A stretch of DNA of 64,000 nucleotides from Vesta saturnalis (Eukaryota > Arthropoda > Insecta > Coleoptera > Lampyridae). The DNA is taken from positions 2,657,501 to 2,721,500 of the forward strand of contig JARFJB010001594.1 of assembly GCA_036346205.1 (NCBI GenBank), written 5' to 3'. The position numbers and the translations under genes are program-made. The notes under the pieces were generated by a model. The model had not been told where the DNA came from, made no database searches, and was given only the letters and a program-made list of their open reading frames with translations. This document shows positions 48,355 through 59,389 of this stretch, piece by piece. The first letter of the stretch is position 1; every line of letters begins with the position of its first letter.

Positions 48355-48355
<1 letters not shown>
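48175..48355 (+). mobile_element. Dispersed family B, partial copy between TA arrays
   Basis: A short TA array (48175-48200), then CAGTTCTAATTTTCATTACG, the palindrome CATTACGTAA-CCGTA-TTACGTAATG (about 48249-48273), and the shared GTAGAGAGTTTTGTTATTCG and GAACGAGTAGAAAAA blocks. It ends at another TA array. The other copies are at 51005 and 60955. Confidence 0.7.

Positions 48356-48425
<70 letters not shown>
48356..48425. repeat. (TA)n array
   Basis: About 35 TA units at the right edge of a family B copy. Confidence 0.95.
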
Positions 48426-48430
<5 letters not shown>

Positions 48431-50870
48431 AATGTTTAATTTGTAATGCATTTAAAACTTTACTTGGGAACAGGTGAAGCACTAAATGTGACTAAATATA
48501 TTTAATTATTATTATTTATTTAAAATATTTAATATTTACATTCCGAACTAGCTCAGTATCTCAAATGGGGATAAGGTTCAATTTGTATTTAAACTTTGAT
48601 TGTTGGTAAATTAAAATCATTAATAACATTTAACCTGCTAAATCCTTTAAATTATTATAACTGCATTTAAATAGTAAACGGGTAATTATAGAAAATTTTA
48701 TTTTACACATGGAAATGTTTACGTGCAATAAATTGTAATTTATACTAAATCGTTTCTGTGTGAAACAGACTTTAGTTGAATCTGCACAATAACGCATGCG
48801 TTGCGTTCTAAATGACTTTATCAAATGCAGCCTGTCAAAAATTTCAATAAATGATCTTCAAAATGTGAGTACAACCTTGTTTTGTTCAAAATAAAATTAT
48901 AATGTTAATAACCACACCGATTCATTCACTTTACAAATATGTATAACATGTTGTCGCACAAACATTTATATATAAACAACCAAAACAGAAATACAGGATA
49001 TCAAAAGAATAAACAATGCAATAATGGGTTATGATAGTAAAATTTCCATCACATGTGTTGCTGCATTTTCCATACGATGTTTTCATTACGCTTTAACTTT
49101 ATTAAAATATTGGACGTAGTATTCTTCGAATGTGATGATGGCACTGCTTTGCTGTTCACAATGGTGCTGTTTAATTTTCCATACTTTATCCAAATCCAAA
49201 TTACTGATGAACGACTCTTCATCGTGGTAAATATGATATAACGTAATATTGCTCAAATATTTTTCGATAAGCACGTTATTTTAAACTGTATGTTTAGATG
49301 TTGGTTTAAATATTTACAAAATTTTTCGGATTTAAAATTATGTTTTATCTGCACATAAATTTTAATTGATTGCACTTTTATTTTAGATGCGGTTATGGAA
49401 TTCAGTTTATATACTACTCTGCGTCACTTCCAAGAACAATAAACATCAAATCCAAAATAATTGCATGAATTTATTCACATAAAAAACACAGCAACCGATA
49501 TCTGAACACGAATTTAAATTTGGAACAATTATATTATAATCGACACTTATGATCGGTAACCTAATTTTTAAATTTTGTTATAGGTTAAAACAATTGCTTC
49601 TGAGGTCTCGATTTTATGTTGATCGCGTTTCAAACGCGTTTCTACATTACACACAAACAATCCAAGCATCTGATTAGTCTAAACAAAATTCTTAACTTAA
49701 CTAAAATACAAAATATGCTATAACTTTTTTATAACAAGTCGGATTTGCTTTTTGAGTACAGATTTGGAATCAGGGCAAGATTCCGCATAAAAAGACACCC
49801 ACAAGCCCTATTTCGCTTTGAAACTTTGCATTTTGATAATTCAAAATCTAAATTTAGCTATATCTAACAAAATCTATATTCTACACCTAAACTAATTACA
49901 TATTCGGAATCTACGTGAAAAACTATATCAGAATACATTTATTTTAAATCATTTAACTCTTTTTATCAGAAATTCTATTTTCATATTTAAATTTTAGGTA
50001 GTTAACCCAACTTTTCTAAATTTTATGTTCATATTACTTGTATATTGTAAATTTCTTTATGAAAACGAGGGAAACCTACGAATATGTGCTATTATAATTT
50101 ATTTTAAACTTAACTCATTCTAAAAACACTATAAATTTGCAAAATTCTTAAATATAATACGTTTAAAACGTCTAAATCACTTGAAATGTTAATTTATCAT
50201 GTTCCTATAACTGTCTTTAACACAAATACTGTTTACTTTTAGTCCATAGTTCATAACTTTATCATATCAGAAATCCATATTGTTTAACACATTTATGTAA
50301 ATTTTGTGCAAAAAATGTAATTTTATACTAAATATCACATTGTAGAAATGTTGTTCATGTTTTTATAAATGTTTCTACATCACTACCACTTCTCCTGTAG
50401 TTTTTGTACACTTTGTCTGTGAAATATAAATATACAGTGTTCGCACCATAACCCTTTTTTAAAGTTTATATAGTTCCAGCATTGTACCTATATCTATACA
50501 TGTTCTACATTTTAGAATTAACCTAAATCATGTGATTAATACCTGTAAAGTATTTAAACTGCTCAAATATATTGATTAAACTGTAAAATTACTTAAATAC
50601 ATTCACCGAAACTAATCGTACCCACAAATATCAATCGTTTTGACCTTCCTCACACACTGCTGGTATAGCTCAATTGCTTTTATGAATAAAACAAACTCGT
50701 GCACATACCACAAAGCCTGTTTTGTTAAATCGAAACCATATTTTCCCTCTCGTCTACTTATTTTCTTATTAAAATGAACTGTATATATTATCAAATCTAA
50801 TTAAATTTGCACACTATAAAGAATATAAGCTTGACAACTCTAGCCCCTGTATTATACTTATTTCTAACCA
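48426..50870. other. Long AT-rich stretch without recognised gene
   Basis: About 2.4 kb with no coding frame above 65 codons. TTATTATTATTTATTTA lies near 48507. A 60-codon minus-strand frame at 50794-50612 has natural composition but no motif I can name. TAGCTCAGT near 48549 followed by GGTTCAATTT at 48571 resembles tRNA promoter boxes at the wrong spacing, and no cloverleaf forms. Confidence 0.45.
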
Positions 50871-50873
50871 TAT

Positions 50874-50874
<1 letters not shown>

Positions 50875-50908
<34 letters not shown>

Positions 50909-51000
50909 CATACATACATACATACATATACATACATACGTACTCGTATAACATACATACATACATACATACGTACGTACGTACGTACATACATACATAT
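50875..51000. repeat. (TA)n followed by (CATA)n / (CGTA)n array
   Basis: TA to about 50904, then CATACATA tetramers with ACGTACGTACGT near 50970-50986. It adjoins a family B copy, as at 48175. Confidence 0.95.
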
Positions 51001-51004
51001 ATTA

Positions 51005-51500
51005 CACCACAGTTCTAATTTTCATTACGTAACCGTATTACATAATGGATAGCTTACAAGTACAGTAGAGAGTTTGGTTATTCGTGTGTTACGTATGAAC
51101 GAGTAGAAAAATTGACCACACCCTGCAAATTGATAAAATATCAGCTAAAGTGAATATGACTACCCGACAAAGAGAGGCATAACTATCGAGGCGGTGTTCA
51201 GCAAACCGATTCGCTTTTTCGTTTGTTACAGGTCGTTTTCCAAAAACAAAGAATGCCAATTACGATCCAAACAATACAAAAATAAAATTTGTATAATTAA
51301 GGACACGTGTTTTTTTATTCATGCATGTATATAACAATAAACCGTTTAGTAATAAAATATCATTTAATAGTTAAACTATTAATGCAAAGTTATTGTAAAA
51401 CGTTTCCCACGTAATTCACTATCTATAAAATAAACATTAAAGTAATTACTGGATTTTATGTGAAAACAGCTTCTTAAATTTTTGTGATACCGTGAAATCC
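51005..51500 (+). mobile_element. Dispersed family B, fuller copy
   Basis: Starts CACAGTTCTAATTTTCATTA with the TTACGTAA-type palindrome, then GTAGAGAGTTTGGTTATTCG, ATAACTATCGAGGCGGTGTT, TTCGCTTTTTCGTTTGTTAC, AAAGAATGCCAATTAC and ATTAAAGTAATTACTGGATT. The same order is found at 60955-61600. Non-coding; class unknown. Confidence 0.7.
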
Positions 51501-52450
51501 GCTTATTAATAAATTTTAATTATTAAATTGATGATTAGCTACTTCTTAGTTCTTAAAATGATCGATTACATAACGACCAAACTTTTCCATGCTTATCTCA
51601 TTCATGGTATTGAAGACATTGAAAGGAAACCTAAATACATACACGAAGTGATATCAACATAAAACAAAACTAAAGTAGAATAAAAGCGAAATTTATTACA
51701 TCCAGAATTACCTAAACAAATACAATTGTAACCACAGTAACATTGACAATTTAGGTATGGACCCAAATATTATATTGCAAGTAGGTTTTACACGAAAAAA
51801 ATTTTGAATGCTGACCATTTCAGGAATAAAAGATATTGACGTCGAAAATTACGCTACAGCCAATTAATTTGCATAATTAAACAGAGTGCACCGATGCTGC
51901 CTTTAATTCATCCTTCCCGCAAACACTATGTCAAAAGCAAATACTATGTGTACTCATATCTTAGTCAATGTTCATGATGCGATAGTTAATAGGATGTAGT
52001 TGTTTTTATTAATAAATGAAGCTTGATCCTTATGCCGCACACAAGATTCAACGGGGACTGGAGGGCAATACTGCACGAAATGGTAGAGAAGACCCTTTTT
52101 CTCCCCAGTACCCACGCAAATGCACTTTCTTTCCATCCCTCTCCCTCTTCCTCTCCCTCTCCGTCTTCCCCCTTTCTCACTCTCTGTCCCTCCCCCTCCG
52201 GCCCCCCGTTGGATCGTAGATTGTCAACATAAGGATCAAGCTTCATTTATTAATAAAACAACTCATCCCATTAACTATCGCATCATGAATTTTTGATTAA
52301 GATATTAGTACACATAGGATTTCACGGTGGCACAAAAATTTAAGAAGCTGTTTTCACTTAAAAAATTCAGTAATTACTTTAATGTTTATTTTATGGGTAG
52401 CAACTCACGTGGGAAATGTTTTACAATAATTTTGCGTTAATATTAAATGA
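51345..52450. repeat. Large interrupted foldback (inverted repeat) with a polypyrimidine loop
   Basis: The inner left arm 51941-52034 and right arm 52228-52318 match inverted (AAATGAAGCTTGATCCTTATG against CATAAGGATCAAGCTTCATT). The outer left arm 51345-51501 matches inverted 52318-52450 (ACATTAAAGTAATTACTGG against TCAGTAATTACTTTAATGT). The left arm is split by about 440 bp (51502-51940) absent from the right. The 193-bp loop is compositionally foreign, with CCCTCTCCCTCTTCCTCTCC near 52137. Short frames here are compositional. Confidence 0.8.
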
Positions 52451-52484
52451 TATTAAATGATAATGAAGTTATAACATTGTAATA

Positions 52485-53140
52485 ACTATCATGACACAAT
52501 AAATTGAGATACTTCCCTGGAACATGACGTCACGACCTTTGATTCCATAAAGATATACGATTATTTTGTATCCCTCGAGATACCTCTGAAATTGTCATAG
52601 TTCTTCTAGTCCACATCCGTTTGTTGGTATTACCGCATTTACTTCTTGAACCAGTTGCATAGCCTATTCTTTTTCTACACCCTCTCGAATACGAATGCGA
52701 TTATAATTAGGGTTTCTGTCTACGTGTGCTTTACTAACAAACAATTCGCGCGGTAAACACAGATTATCTCTTCCCGCAGGTAATTGTACAGAAGTTACAC
52801 GTAGACAGAAGGTTTCGGTGTATCCCAAACATCACCAATAGTTATCTCGCAAGCTGGTTTGAACCGCAAGTACCCCTCCTCTCCTTTCTTGGAAACTTAG
52901 CAGCAGAACGAGAAATCCACCATATCTTGAGGTGCCAAATCTTCTACCCCCTTATTAACAATTTGCGCGAGAGCTTCTTTTATCCACTTTATTGGGTCGG
53001 CACCTTTAGGTACGGCTTTTAACTTCAAAGTACAACCGTTCAAATATATCAAATAATGTGTACACTTAATGCAACTAGATATACCGCCAATAGAATGGTT
53101 TGCTGATATTTCCCGTAAGTTTCCTATAACAAATCATCAA
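52485..53140 (-). pseudogene. Polinton/Maverick-type protein-primed DNA polymerase B fragment (N-terminal region)
   Basis: Minus-strand coding spread over frames with stops. From 53125: LNGCTLKLKAVPKGADPIKW and GVEDLAPQDMVDFSFC-C-stop; after a shift GYLRFKPACEITIGDVWDT; then SVQLPAGRDNLCLPRELFVS, AHVDRNPNYNRIRIREGVEK-E-stop, NAVIPTNGCGLEEL-stop, and FQRYLEGYKIIVYLYGIKGR followed by DVMFQG near 52500. The order of a PxGxGR-type box, a CGLxEL/FQxYL box and an IVVY...GRDVMF box is that of the polymerase-associated N-terminal region repeated in arthropod Polintons and related adenovirus-like elements. No polymerase catalytic motifs are present. At least two frameshifts and three stops. The family call is from memory and needs a search. 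Confidence 0.55.
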
Positions 53141-53394
53141 AATAATTATTGTACGCACATCTGTTCATATTTTGAATGATGAAGTCATATAAAAGAGTTA
53201 ACTTTTGAGATATCTGAACGTCTAGGCGGCTAGCGATTAGGTTCATATTATACGTATGAATAGGTATTAGCAATCGGTATTATCGACTGATATTACAGAC
53301 CTGTATTATCCCATGAATTACCCAATTTATAAAATTTAAAATCTTTGAGAACGTTTACTTAGGTGAGGTAAAAAAAAAGAAAAATCGAAATATT

Positions 53395-55950
53395 CCTTCC
53401 ATATAAGTCTCCCACTGATAACAACTTCCAAGATCATCTGAAAATAGACTACCTCTGATCACATTTTCCATCTTACGATATTTCAATTTTGGGAGATTTT
53501 AATGCCCACAATTCCAATTGGCTTCATTTTTCATCTACTACTAACCCCACAGGTCATAGTGCAGAAGCATTTGCTGTATCCTGTGATATCACACAAATCA
53601 TTTCCCAACCAACCAGAATCCCTGACAACCGTAACCATACTCCACATCTGCTAGACCTATTCCTTACAACTAACCCACTTGTCTATAAAACAAGAATTCT
53701 TTCCCCACTTGGTCAATCAGACCACTGCCTAATCGAAATTGCTTCCTCTGCACCCAATCCCACTGTTACTCGAAAAACAGATAGAACTATGTGGTGTTTT
53801 AAATCAGCTAACTGGAGCGAACTGCGAGATTTTTTTGCAACCTTTCCCTGGTGCGAGTATTTCTTTAAATGGTCCTCCTCTTCAAACATTACTCTTTCAA
53901 TAATTGAAGATTCCCTGATGGGTATGGGGTTATACATTCCCAAAAAACATAATCGTGTAGTTCATAACCGTTCCCAACCCTGGTTTAATAGGGGTTGCAC
54001 AGATGCATTATCACAAAAGCATAAACTCGATACCAAATGAAAGTCAAATAAATCTATCGAAAAATCACGCTAACTATATTGCCGCAAGGAATAGTTGCAA
54101 AAGCACCATAATTAAGGCCAAAAAGATGTTTGAAGAACGTAAATGCAAAGAATTAGTCTCATGTCCTTTGGGTGGTCGTAAATTTTGGTCATTAGCTAAA
54201 GCCATTAGTAAAACCTTTAGTACATCTTCCTTTCCCCCCATGACGTCTCGCGACGGAGCTATAGTAGCTTATCCTGCTGAAAAAACCAACCTCTTTGTCG
54301 ATTACTTTGCATCAAATTCATGTCTTAATGATTCTGGTAAAACTGTGCCGTCCCCAAATCTACCCCATACGCTATTAAACCAATCCACTTTCGTTACAAG
54401 CTCCTGAAATCAATTATCAATAAACTTGCCTCAAGCAAGGCGAGCGGCCCTCACGGTATTCCAGCTATCGTCCTTAAAAAATGCTAGCCCGAGCTAGTAC
54501 CTGTATTGTCCAAGCTCTTTTCGTTCTCCATGTCATCAACAGAGTTTCCCTCATCGTGGAAGTTGGCAAGTATCTAGCATATTCCTAAAACGGGCGACAA
54601 AACCGATCCCTCAAATATCCACCACTTCCATTCTGTCGAAATCGTGGAGAAAGCCTTCAAACGCCAACTACTTTCGTTTCTTGAGTACAATAAACTCTTA
54701 AACGACCACCAGTATGGGTTCAGACAGAGTCGTTCAACCTATGATCTTCTTTTATATGTCGCCCAAATTTGAAATAACACATTAAAAGGTTCGGTGAAAC
54801 AGTGGTAGCTTTAGATATTTCAAAAGCTTTTGACCAGGTTTGGCACAAGTGCCTACTGGCCAAGCTCACTTCGTTCGACTTATCCGAGACGCTCATCAAT
54901 TGGATATCCAGCTTCTTGGCAAAAGACGTATACGCGTTGTCGTCGATGGCTTCTTTTCGAAAGAAACTACTATTAACGCGGTAGTATTCCAAGGACCAGT
55001 GATAGCTCCCACACTTTTCCTGCTGTACGTAAATGACCTCATTTCCTCACCAACTAACCGGATCCATTGCTTTGCAGATGACAGCACTCTACATTTTAGT
55101 TCTTCTCAGTTTTCCCACAACAATAAGTCTAGACAGGCCGTTAAGGTGAAAGTGGCAGCCTCAATCAACAGTGACTTAAAACTTGTCCTTTAATGGGGAT
55201 GAATAATCTAATCTACTCACGTTCAACGCCGTCAAAGCGCAGTGTTGCCTGGTGTCCGCTAAGAAAGGCCGATCATTTCCTGCTGTAAATACGAATGGCT
55301 TAAAACTCAAGTTTTCAAACTCTATTTCTATGTTAGGGATGTCCGTCTCATCGAACCTTTCATGGGCTGACCACCTTTTGGTAGCCAGACAAACAGCTGC
55401 CCGTAAACTGGGCTTTCTAACAGTTCTAAACAGTACTTCACATCGCAACAACTCCTTTTACGGTGTAAGGCTCAAATTCGACATCATCTGGAATACAATT
55501 CCCACCTCTGGGTCAGTGCTCCCCAATATGCCCTTCATATGGTAAACTGCATCCAAAAACTTCTGACTTACAGCGTCTTGAGCATAGAAGAATAGTTTCG
55601 GTTCTTTACTGGTTCTATCGCTATTACCTTGGCAAGTGTACCTCCGAAATGCACTCCTTAATACCTTCGTAGGGCATCTTCGCTAGGAACACTCGGTTTG
55701 CCCATTCGCACCATAATTACGCACTAAAAATTCCATCGTGTCACACTAAACAGGCTCAATCTACATTTTTCCACACGACGACCAAATTGTGGAATGCACT
55801 ACTCAGTTCCTGTTTTCCCCCAAACTTTGGCTTGAGTCAATTTAAGATCGCCATTCATAAACATTTTTCAGTAGCCTAACAATATCCCTAAACCTTCCCA
55901 GTGTTCCAGAGTGCTTCAGCACGTTAGCCTGTTCGGGAATACTATAATTA
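53395..55950 (+). mobile_element. LINE copy d, 5'-truncated (EN partial, RT, C-terminus)
   Basis: Starts inside the endonuclease (KSPTDNNFQDHL near 53406), then ILGDFNAHNSNWLHFSS (53490), LLDLFLTTNPLVYKTRILSP and SDHCLIEIASS (53650-53750), inter-domain region (54003-54407, FEERKCKELVSCPLGGRKFW), RT VALDISKAFDQVWHKCLLAK (54802), FLLYVNDL and HCFADDSTLHFS (55020-55100), C-terminal MLGMSVSSNLSWADHL (55333), and the 3' end CAGAGTGCTTCAGCACGTTA at 55907, then TTAAACAAACAAA. Same family as copies a-c, plus strand. Numerous frameshifts. The FADD pair is intact here. Confidence 0.85.
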
Positions 55951-56519
55951 AACAAACAAATTCATTCATATATGTAAATATTTAGTAATATAACACAATT
56001 TGTAAATGTAATTTTACTGTAAAATCAAAAATATGAAAATTTTCAAAATCCGAAAGCAATGCAATAATCTCGATAACCCACCCAATAATAATTTTGTTTC
56101 TGCATACTACAGCAAGTAAAAACACCTCAATCAGTCCGATTGAACCCGAATTATCCAATTTATAGAATTTAAAAGATTTTCGGAACTTTTTAACGTAGGT
56201 GATAGAAATATTTTAAGCGGCTTAGTCCAGTTTTTCAAAAAAAAACAATAAAAGCACATTTCTCGAAAACGGGTCAGAATTAGTCAAAAATAAATAAAAA
56301 ATCCGGACAGACTTATTTGCGTATCTACCACATATATCAAGTAGGGGAGTTACCCCTAATAGAAAAACCGCAAACTAGTTTTTGAATTCAAAAAAATTAA
56401 AACATCTTTCAGATGCGTAAATAATCATGAATTACTAACGGCACTAATGCCAAAGGTAATCGAAAAACCTCAATCGCTCATAACAGATGTTAACAACCCA
56501 AGTCAACAACTATCTAAAA
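55951..56519. other. Non-coding; local repeat of the LINE left flank
   Basis: TATCCAATTTATAGAATTTAAA at 56153 resembles TACCCAATTTATAAAATTTAA at 53321 on the other side of LINE copy d, each with a following TTA-GTAGGTGA-type block. No gene. Confidence 0.4.
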
Positions 56520-56650
56520 ATAGATCAAGATCAAAGGCTATTGAGCTGCTGAGGGGTACCATTTTACAATTCTTAGAAATCAGTGTTCAAGGTCAAAGTT
56601 TATTGATCTGCAAGGGTATCATATTACAATTCTTAAAATCTAAATATCGA
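56520..56650 (-). repeat. Family D/NR-motif repeat, inverted copy
   Basis: TTACAATTCTTAGAAATC and GTTCAAGGTCAAAGTTTATT (56586) are the inverted complement of the units at 59390-60070. Contains TCAAGGTCA. The nearby 76-codon frame 56447-56677 is compositional. Confidence 0.6.
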
Positions 56651-56814
56651 AGCAGTCCACGGAAACAAGAAGAGTGAGGGGTTTATTGTCTATGCTAAAA
56701 AGTAAGCAAAGGTTAGATGGATCTCGTACTGGCTAAATCGTTTATAGTAATAAAAAGGGTATGCTTACAGTAGGTTTGTTTTTATCTTTTACATAATACT
56801 ACGGTCCTAACCAG

Positions 56815-56945
56815 GATCTGACCTGTCTCAGGATGGGGTAGTTTCCCCGAGAATTGGATACGTTTCCCAAATACAGATAGCCGTTTCCCGAAAACAGGTA
56901 TCTGTTTCGCAACGCAGGTAACCGTTTCCGAACTCATTCATATAG
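56815..56945 (-). repeat. GGGAAAC minisatellite (family C), inverted copy
   Basis: CCTGTCTCAGGATGGGGTAG then units containing CGTTTCCC/TGTTTC at about 20-22-bp spacing. Inverted relative to the copies at 58985 and 59590, with the same terminal block CATCCTGAGACAGG. Confidence 0.75.
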
Positions 56946-57029
56946 TTAAAATTTTGCCATGCGATGTTTTTATATAAGTAAAATTTGGCGATGCGGTGCT
57001 TTCAACGAAGGCAGTTTCCACGAAGTGAT

Positions 57030-57230
57030 GTTTTTAAAGTTAACATCTATTTATTTATGTCTATTACTTTCATATGTAGATAATTGTGTTTACGTTTTAC
57101 AGTGTGGTTTATTTTTCGTAATGAACTATTATAAAAGAGGTTGCATAATTATCCTTAAAGTGTTATTAGAATTATTATTACATCTCTTTTAAGTTCCATT
57201 TTGTAAATTAGAAGGTCGTGTGGTGAGAGA
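57030..57230 (+). mobile_element. GT-core element right-end fragment (E5)
   Basis: Family right part only: AAAGAGGTTGCATAATTATC (57132), then TTCCATTTTGTAAATTAGAA and GGTCGTGTGGTG. No microsatellite core. Confidence 0.6.
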
Positions 57231-57796
57231 ACATACAATTAACGTTACCCAAATTTTGATAAGTTGAAAATATATCCACTGGTTTTTAAATAAGGCATTT
57301 TATTTACGGTCTATCTACTTTCTCTAATTTCTAATTAGGAGCGAATATTTTCGAAGTGATTAAATGTAAATATATGGAATTTACTTATTGTTTTGGTATA
57401 AATTTCCTAATTCCCTACTCATGCAAGGTCGCATCACCTAGAACAGTCAATTCAAGATTAATTAAACCTAAAACATGTGTATGAGGATCATATAAGTCCC
57501 ACCATAAGCATGAGATTGTTTCGGGGCATGTGTTCAAAGTGCTGGATAGTTTGGTTTCATGGTCATAAATAAGGATGCTGAAGTCAATAATGGTTGCTAT
57601 AGGAAAAGGTTAAAACCTTGAACTGCTTTCAGTAGTCACTGGCCTCGTTTAGGTATTAACAGCTATCTGTTCAGTGTAAACAGCGATTTTTCTATCAAGT
57701 AATGTCTTAATACTAATAACTTTGACCTTATAGCACGCCAGCTACAACACTTATCAGGAATAACTATATGTATTAATTTATGAAATGGTTGTTTAT
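57231..57796. other. Non-coding AT-rich stretch
   Basis: No frame, repeat or RNA recognised. Confidence 0.4.
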
Positions 57797-58260
57797 TAAA
57801 AAAATTATTTCATTACATAGTTATTGTACAAAAAGTGTACATTCTCCAAAGCACAATTACAAGTGGTTTGTGTATGAAAGGAACAAGCTGTTTTCATTTT
57901 TGGTAAAACCGGTTGCTCTTCAATTTCTATAACTGGATGTTTCAGTATTTTTAGAATCTAATCGGCTTTTTCTCGCCCTTTAATGTACATATCATCTGTT
58001 ACCGATATTAGTTCACGAAGTATATGTGGAAAGAAATGTGCAGAGGTATATCCAAATCCCCATTTGATACAGTGATGATTATTGATTAACCAGGTGGCTT
58101 GTCGTTGAAATTCCACATCTAAGACGTGCTACGGAAATGGTGATTTGAACACAAAATAGAGAGCTTGATTTCTATTATATGTTTAGGTGTAAATCCGTGT
58201 TTTGCTGTTTTGAATCCTTGTACAACAACTATTACAATCATCGTGTCTGTAGCGTGATCC
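57797..58260 (-). pseudogene. Decayed coding remnant of an uncharacterised virus/TE-associated protein family
   Basis: Two minus-strand frames cover about 150 codons. The upstream one reads MIVIVVVQGFKTAKHGFTPK, then HIIEIKLSILCSNHH to a stop near 58125. The downstream one reads FKSPFP-stop, then VEFQRQATWLINNHHCIKWG, FFPHILRELISVTDDMYIKG, REKAD-stop, KILKHPVIEIEEQPVLP, CSFHTQTTCNCALENVHFLY and a natural end NNYVMK-stop. The composition is protein-like, with internal TAA/TAG stops and one frameshift. The pattern (VQGF, KxPFP, NHHCI, YIKGREKA, Cys/His tail) recalls proteins of unknown function repeated in arthropod genomes. I cannot give a function. It has the same strand as the Polinton-like fragment at 52485-53140. 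Confidence 0.5.
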
Positions 58261-58984
58261 CGCACCTAACTTTTAAATACTACTTATTATTACTCGAAAA
58301 CATACGCACAATTTTGTAAGAGCAATCATGTTTTCCAAAATCGATTGAAAAGAGGACAAAACCTCCGAATTTTAAATGCACAAGAATACGTGTACTTTTA
58401 ATTAAACCTCACAATTCGAAACATAACGAGGAATAAAATTCTCTTTTGCACAAGTGTCAGACATCTATTTATGACTTTTAACAAATATCAAAAATATCTA
58501 ATTACTCTTCACACCAAAATTAATATATTTTAAATTTACAATAAAATTATTCATCACGATTGCAATGTGTAGACTGACATACCACTGCTCTTTATCGACT
58601 TACATAGACGTATAAATTGCATTCAAAGTCAAAATAAAATCACACTTACAGTATTGTCGTCTCTCAAGTCATGTGGTGTTGCCACAACGGGTACCGATTC
58701 TTAAACTGTTTTTGAGCTGTTTTGACCTGTATTTATACTGTAACGAATTACTAAAAGTAACACCAGTACAGGGAGGCTTTTATGGACATGTATGTAAAAG
58801 ATAAAAACAATTTCCGTGAACTGATTCGATATTTAGATTTCTAAGAACAGACCGTACGCAGTGGTAGCGGTGAGTGGCTTTAACGTCAAACTTTGAGTGT
58901 TGGTCAGTTGATTCGGTTGAGAATGGTATTATTTGTATATACGATATAAGCTGTATTGACAATCCGATTTCATTACCGTCGCTG
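58261..58984. other. Non-coding stretch
   Basis: AT-rich, no recognised gene. A + frame (58874-59164) is mostly translation of the adjacent GGGAAAC minisatellite. Confidence 0.4.
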
Positions 58985-59160
58985 AATGGTCCGGGAAACA
59001 GATACTTGTTTTTGGGAAACGGCTATCTGTATTTGAGAGACATACGTGATTTTGGGAAACAGATCCTGTTATTGGGAAAGAGGCCTCTGTTTTTAGGAAA
59101 TAGACGCCGTTTTGGAAAACAGGCCCTGTTTCAAGGAAACTACCTCATCGTGAGACTAAT
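58985..59160 (+). repeat. GGGAAAC minisatellite (family C), copy 2
   Basis: About seven units of 20-23 bp around TTTTGGGAAACAGAT with variants (TTGGGAAAGAGG, TTTTGGAAAACAGG). Ends CTACCTCATCGTGAGA, the same closing block as copy 3. Confidence 0.8.
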
Positions 59161-59389
59161 ATAAACCTAATGACCAACCACCTAGACGTTTACCTATGTC
59201 AAAAGGCAAAAATCCAATTTCATTAGAGCTTGCCGATGCATCCCAATGCTGCGGTTTATGTAATCCTTGATTCAAGTACCTATTCGAAACTCACGCATGC
59301 GCAAAGCCTTTTATAAGAGTCATTGAATAGGAATGTTTATTTTGCTATGACTCCATTTAGCGAATACAAGAGCCACTTAACCTTGATCT

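Noticed and set aside
48540..48590. TAGCTCAGT and GGTTCAATTT, tRNA promoter-like boxes
   Set aside because: Spacing is too short for a tRNA and no cloverleaf can be drawn.
50612..50794. 60-codon minus frame of natural composition
   Set aside because: Short, with no motif or splice sites at plausible edges.
52016..52246. Frames in the foldback loop (Ser/Pro/Leu on +, Glu/Gly on -)
   Set aside because: They follow the CCCTCT polypyrimidine run and the inverted arms.
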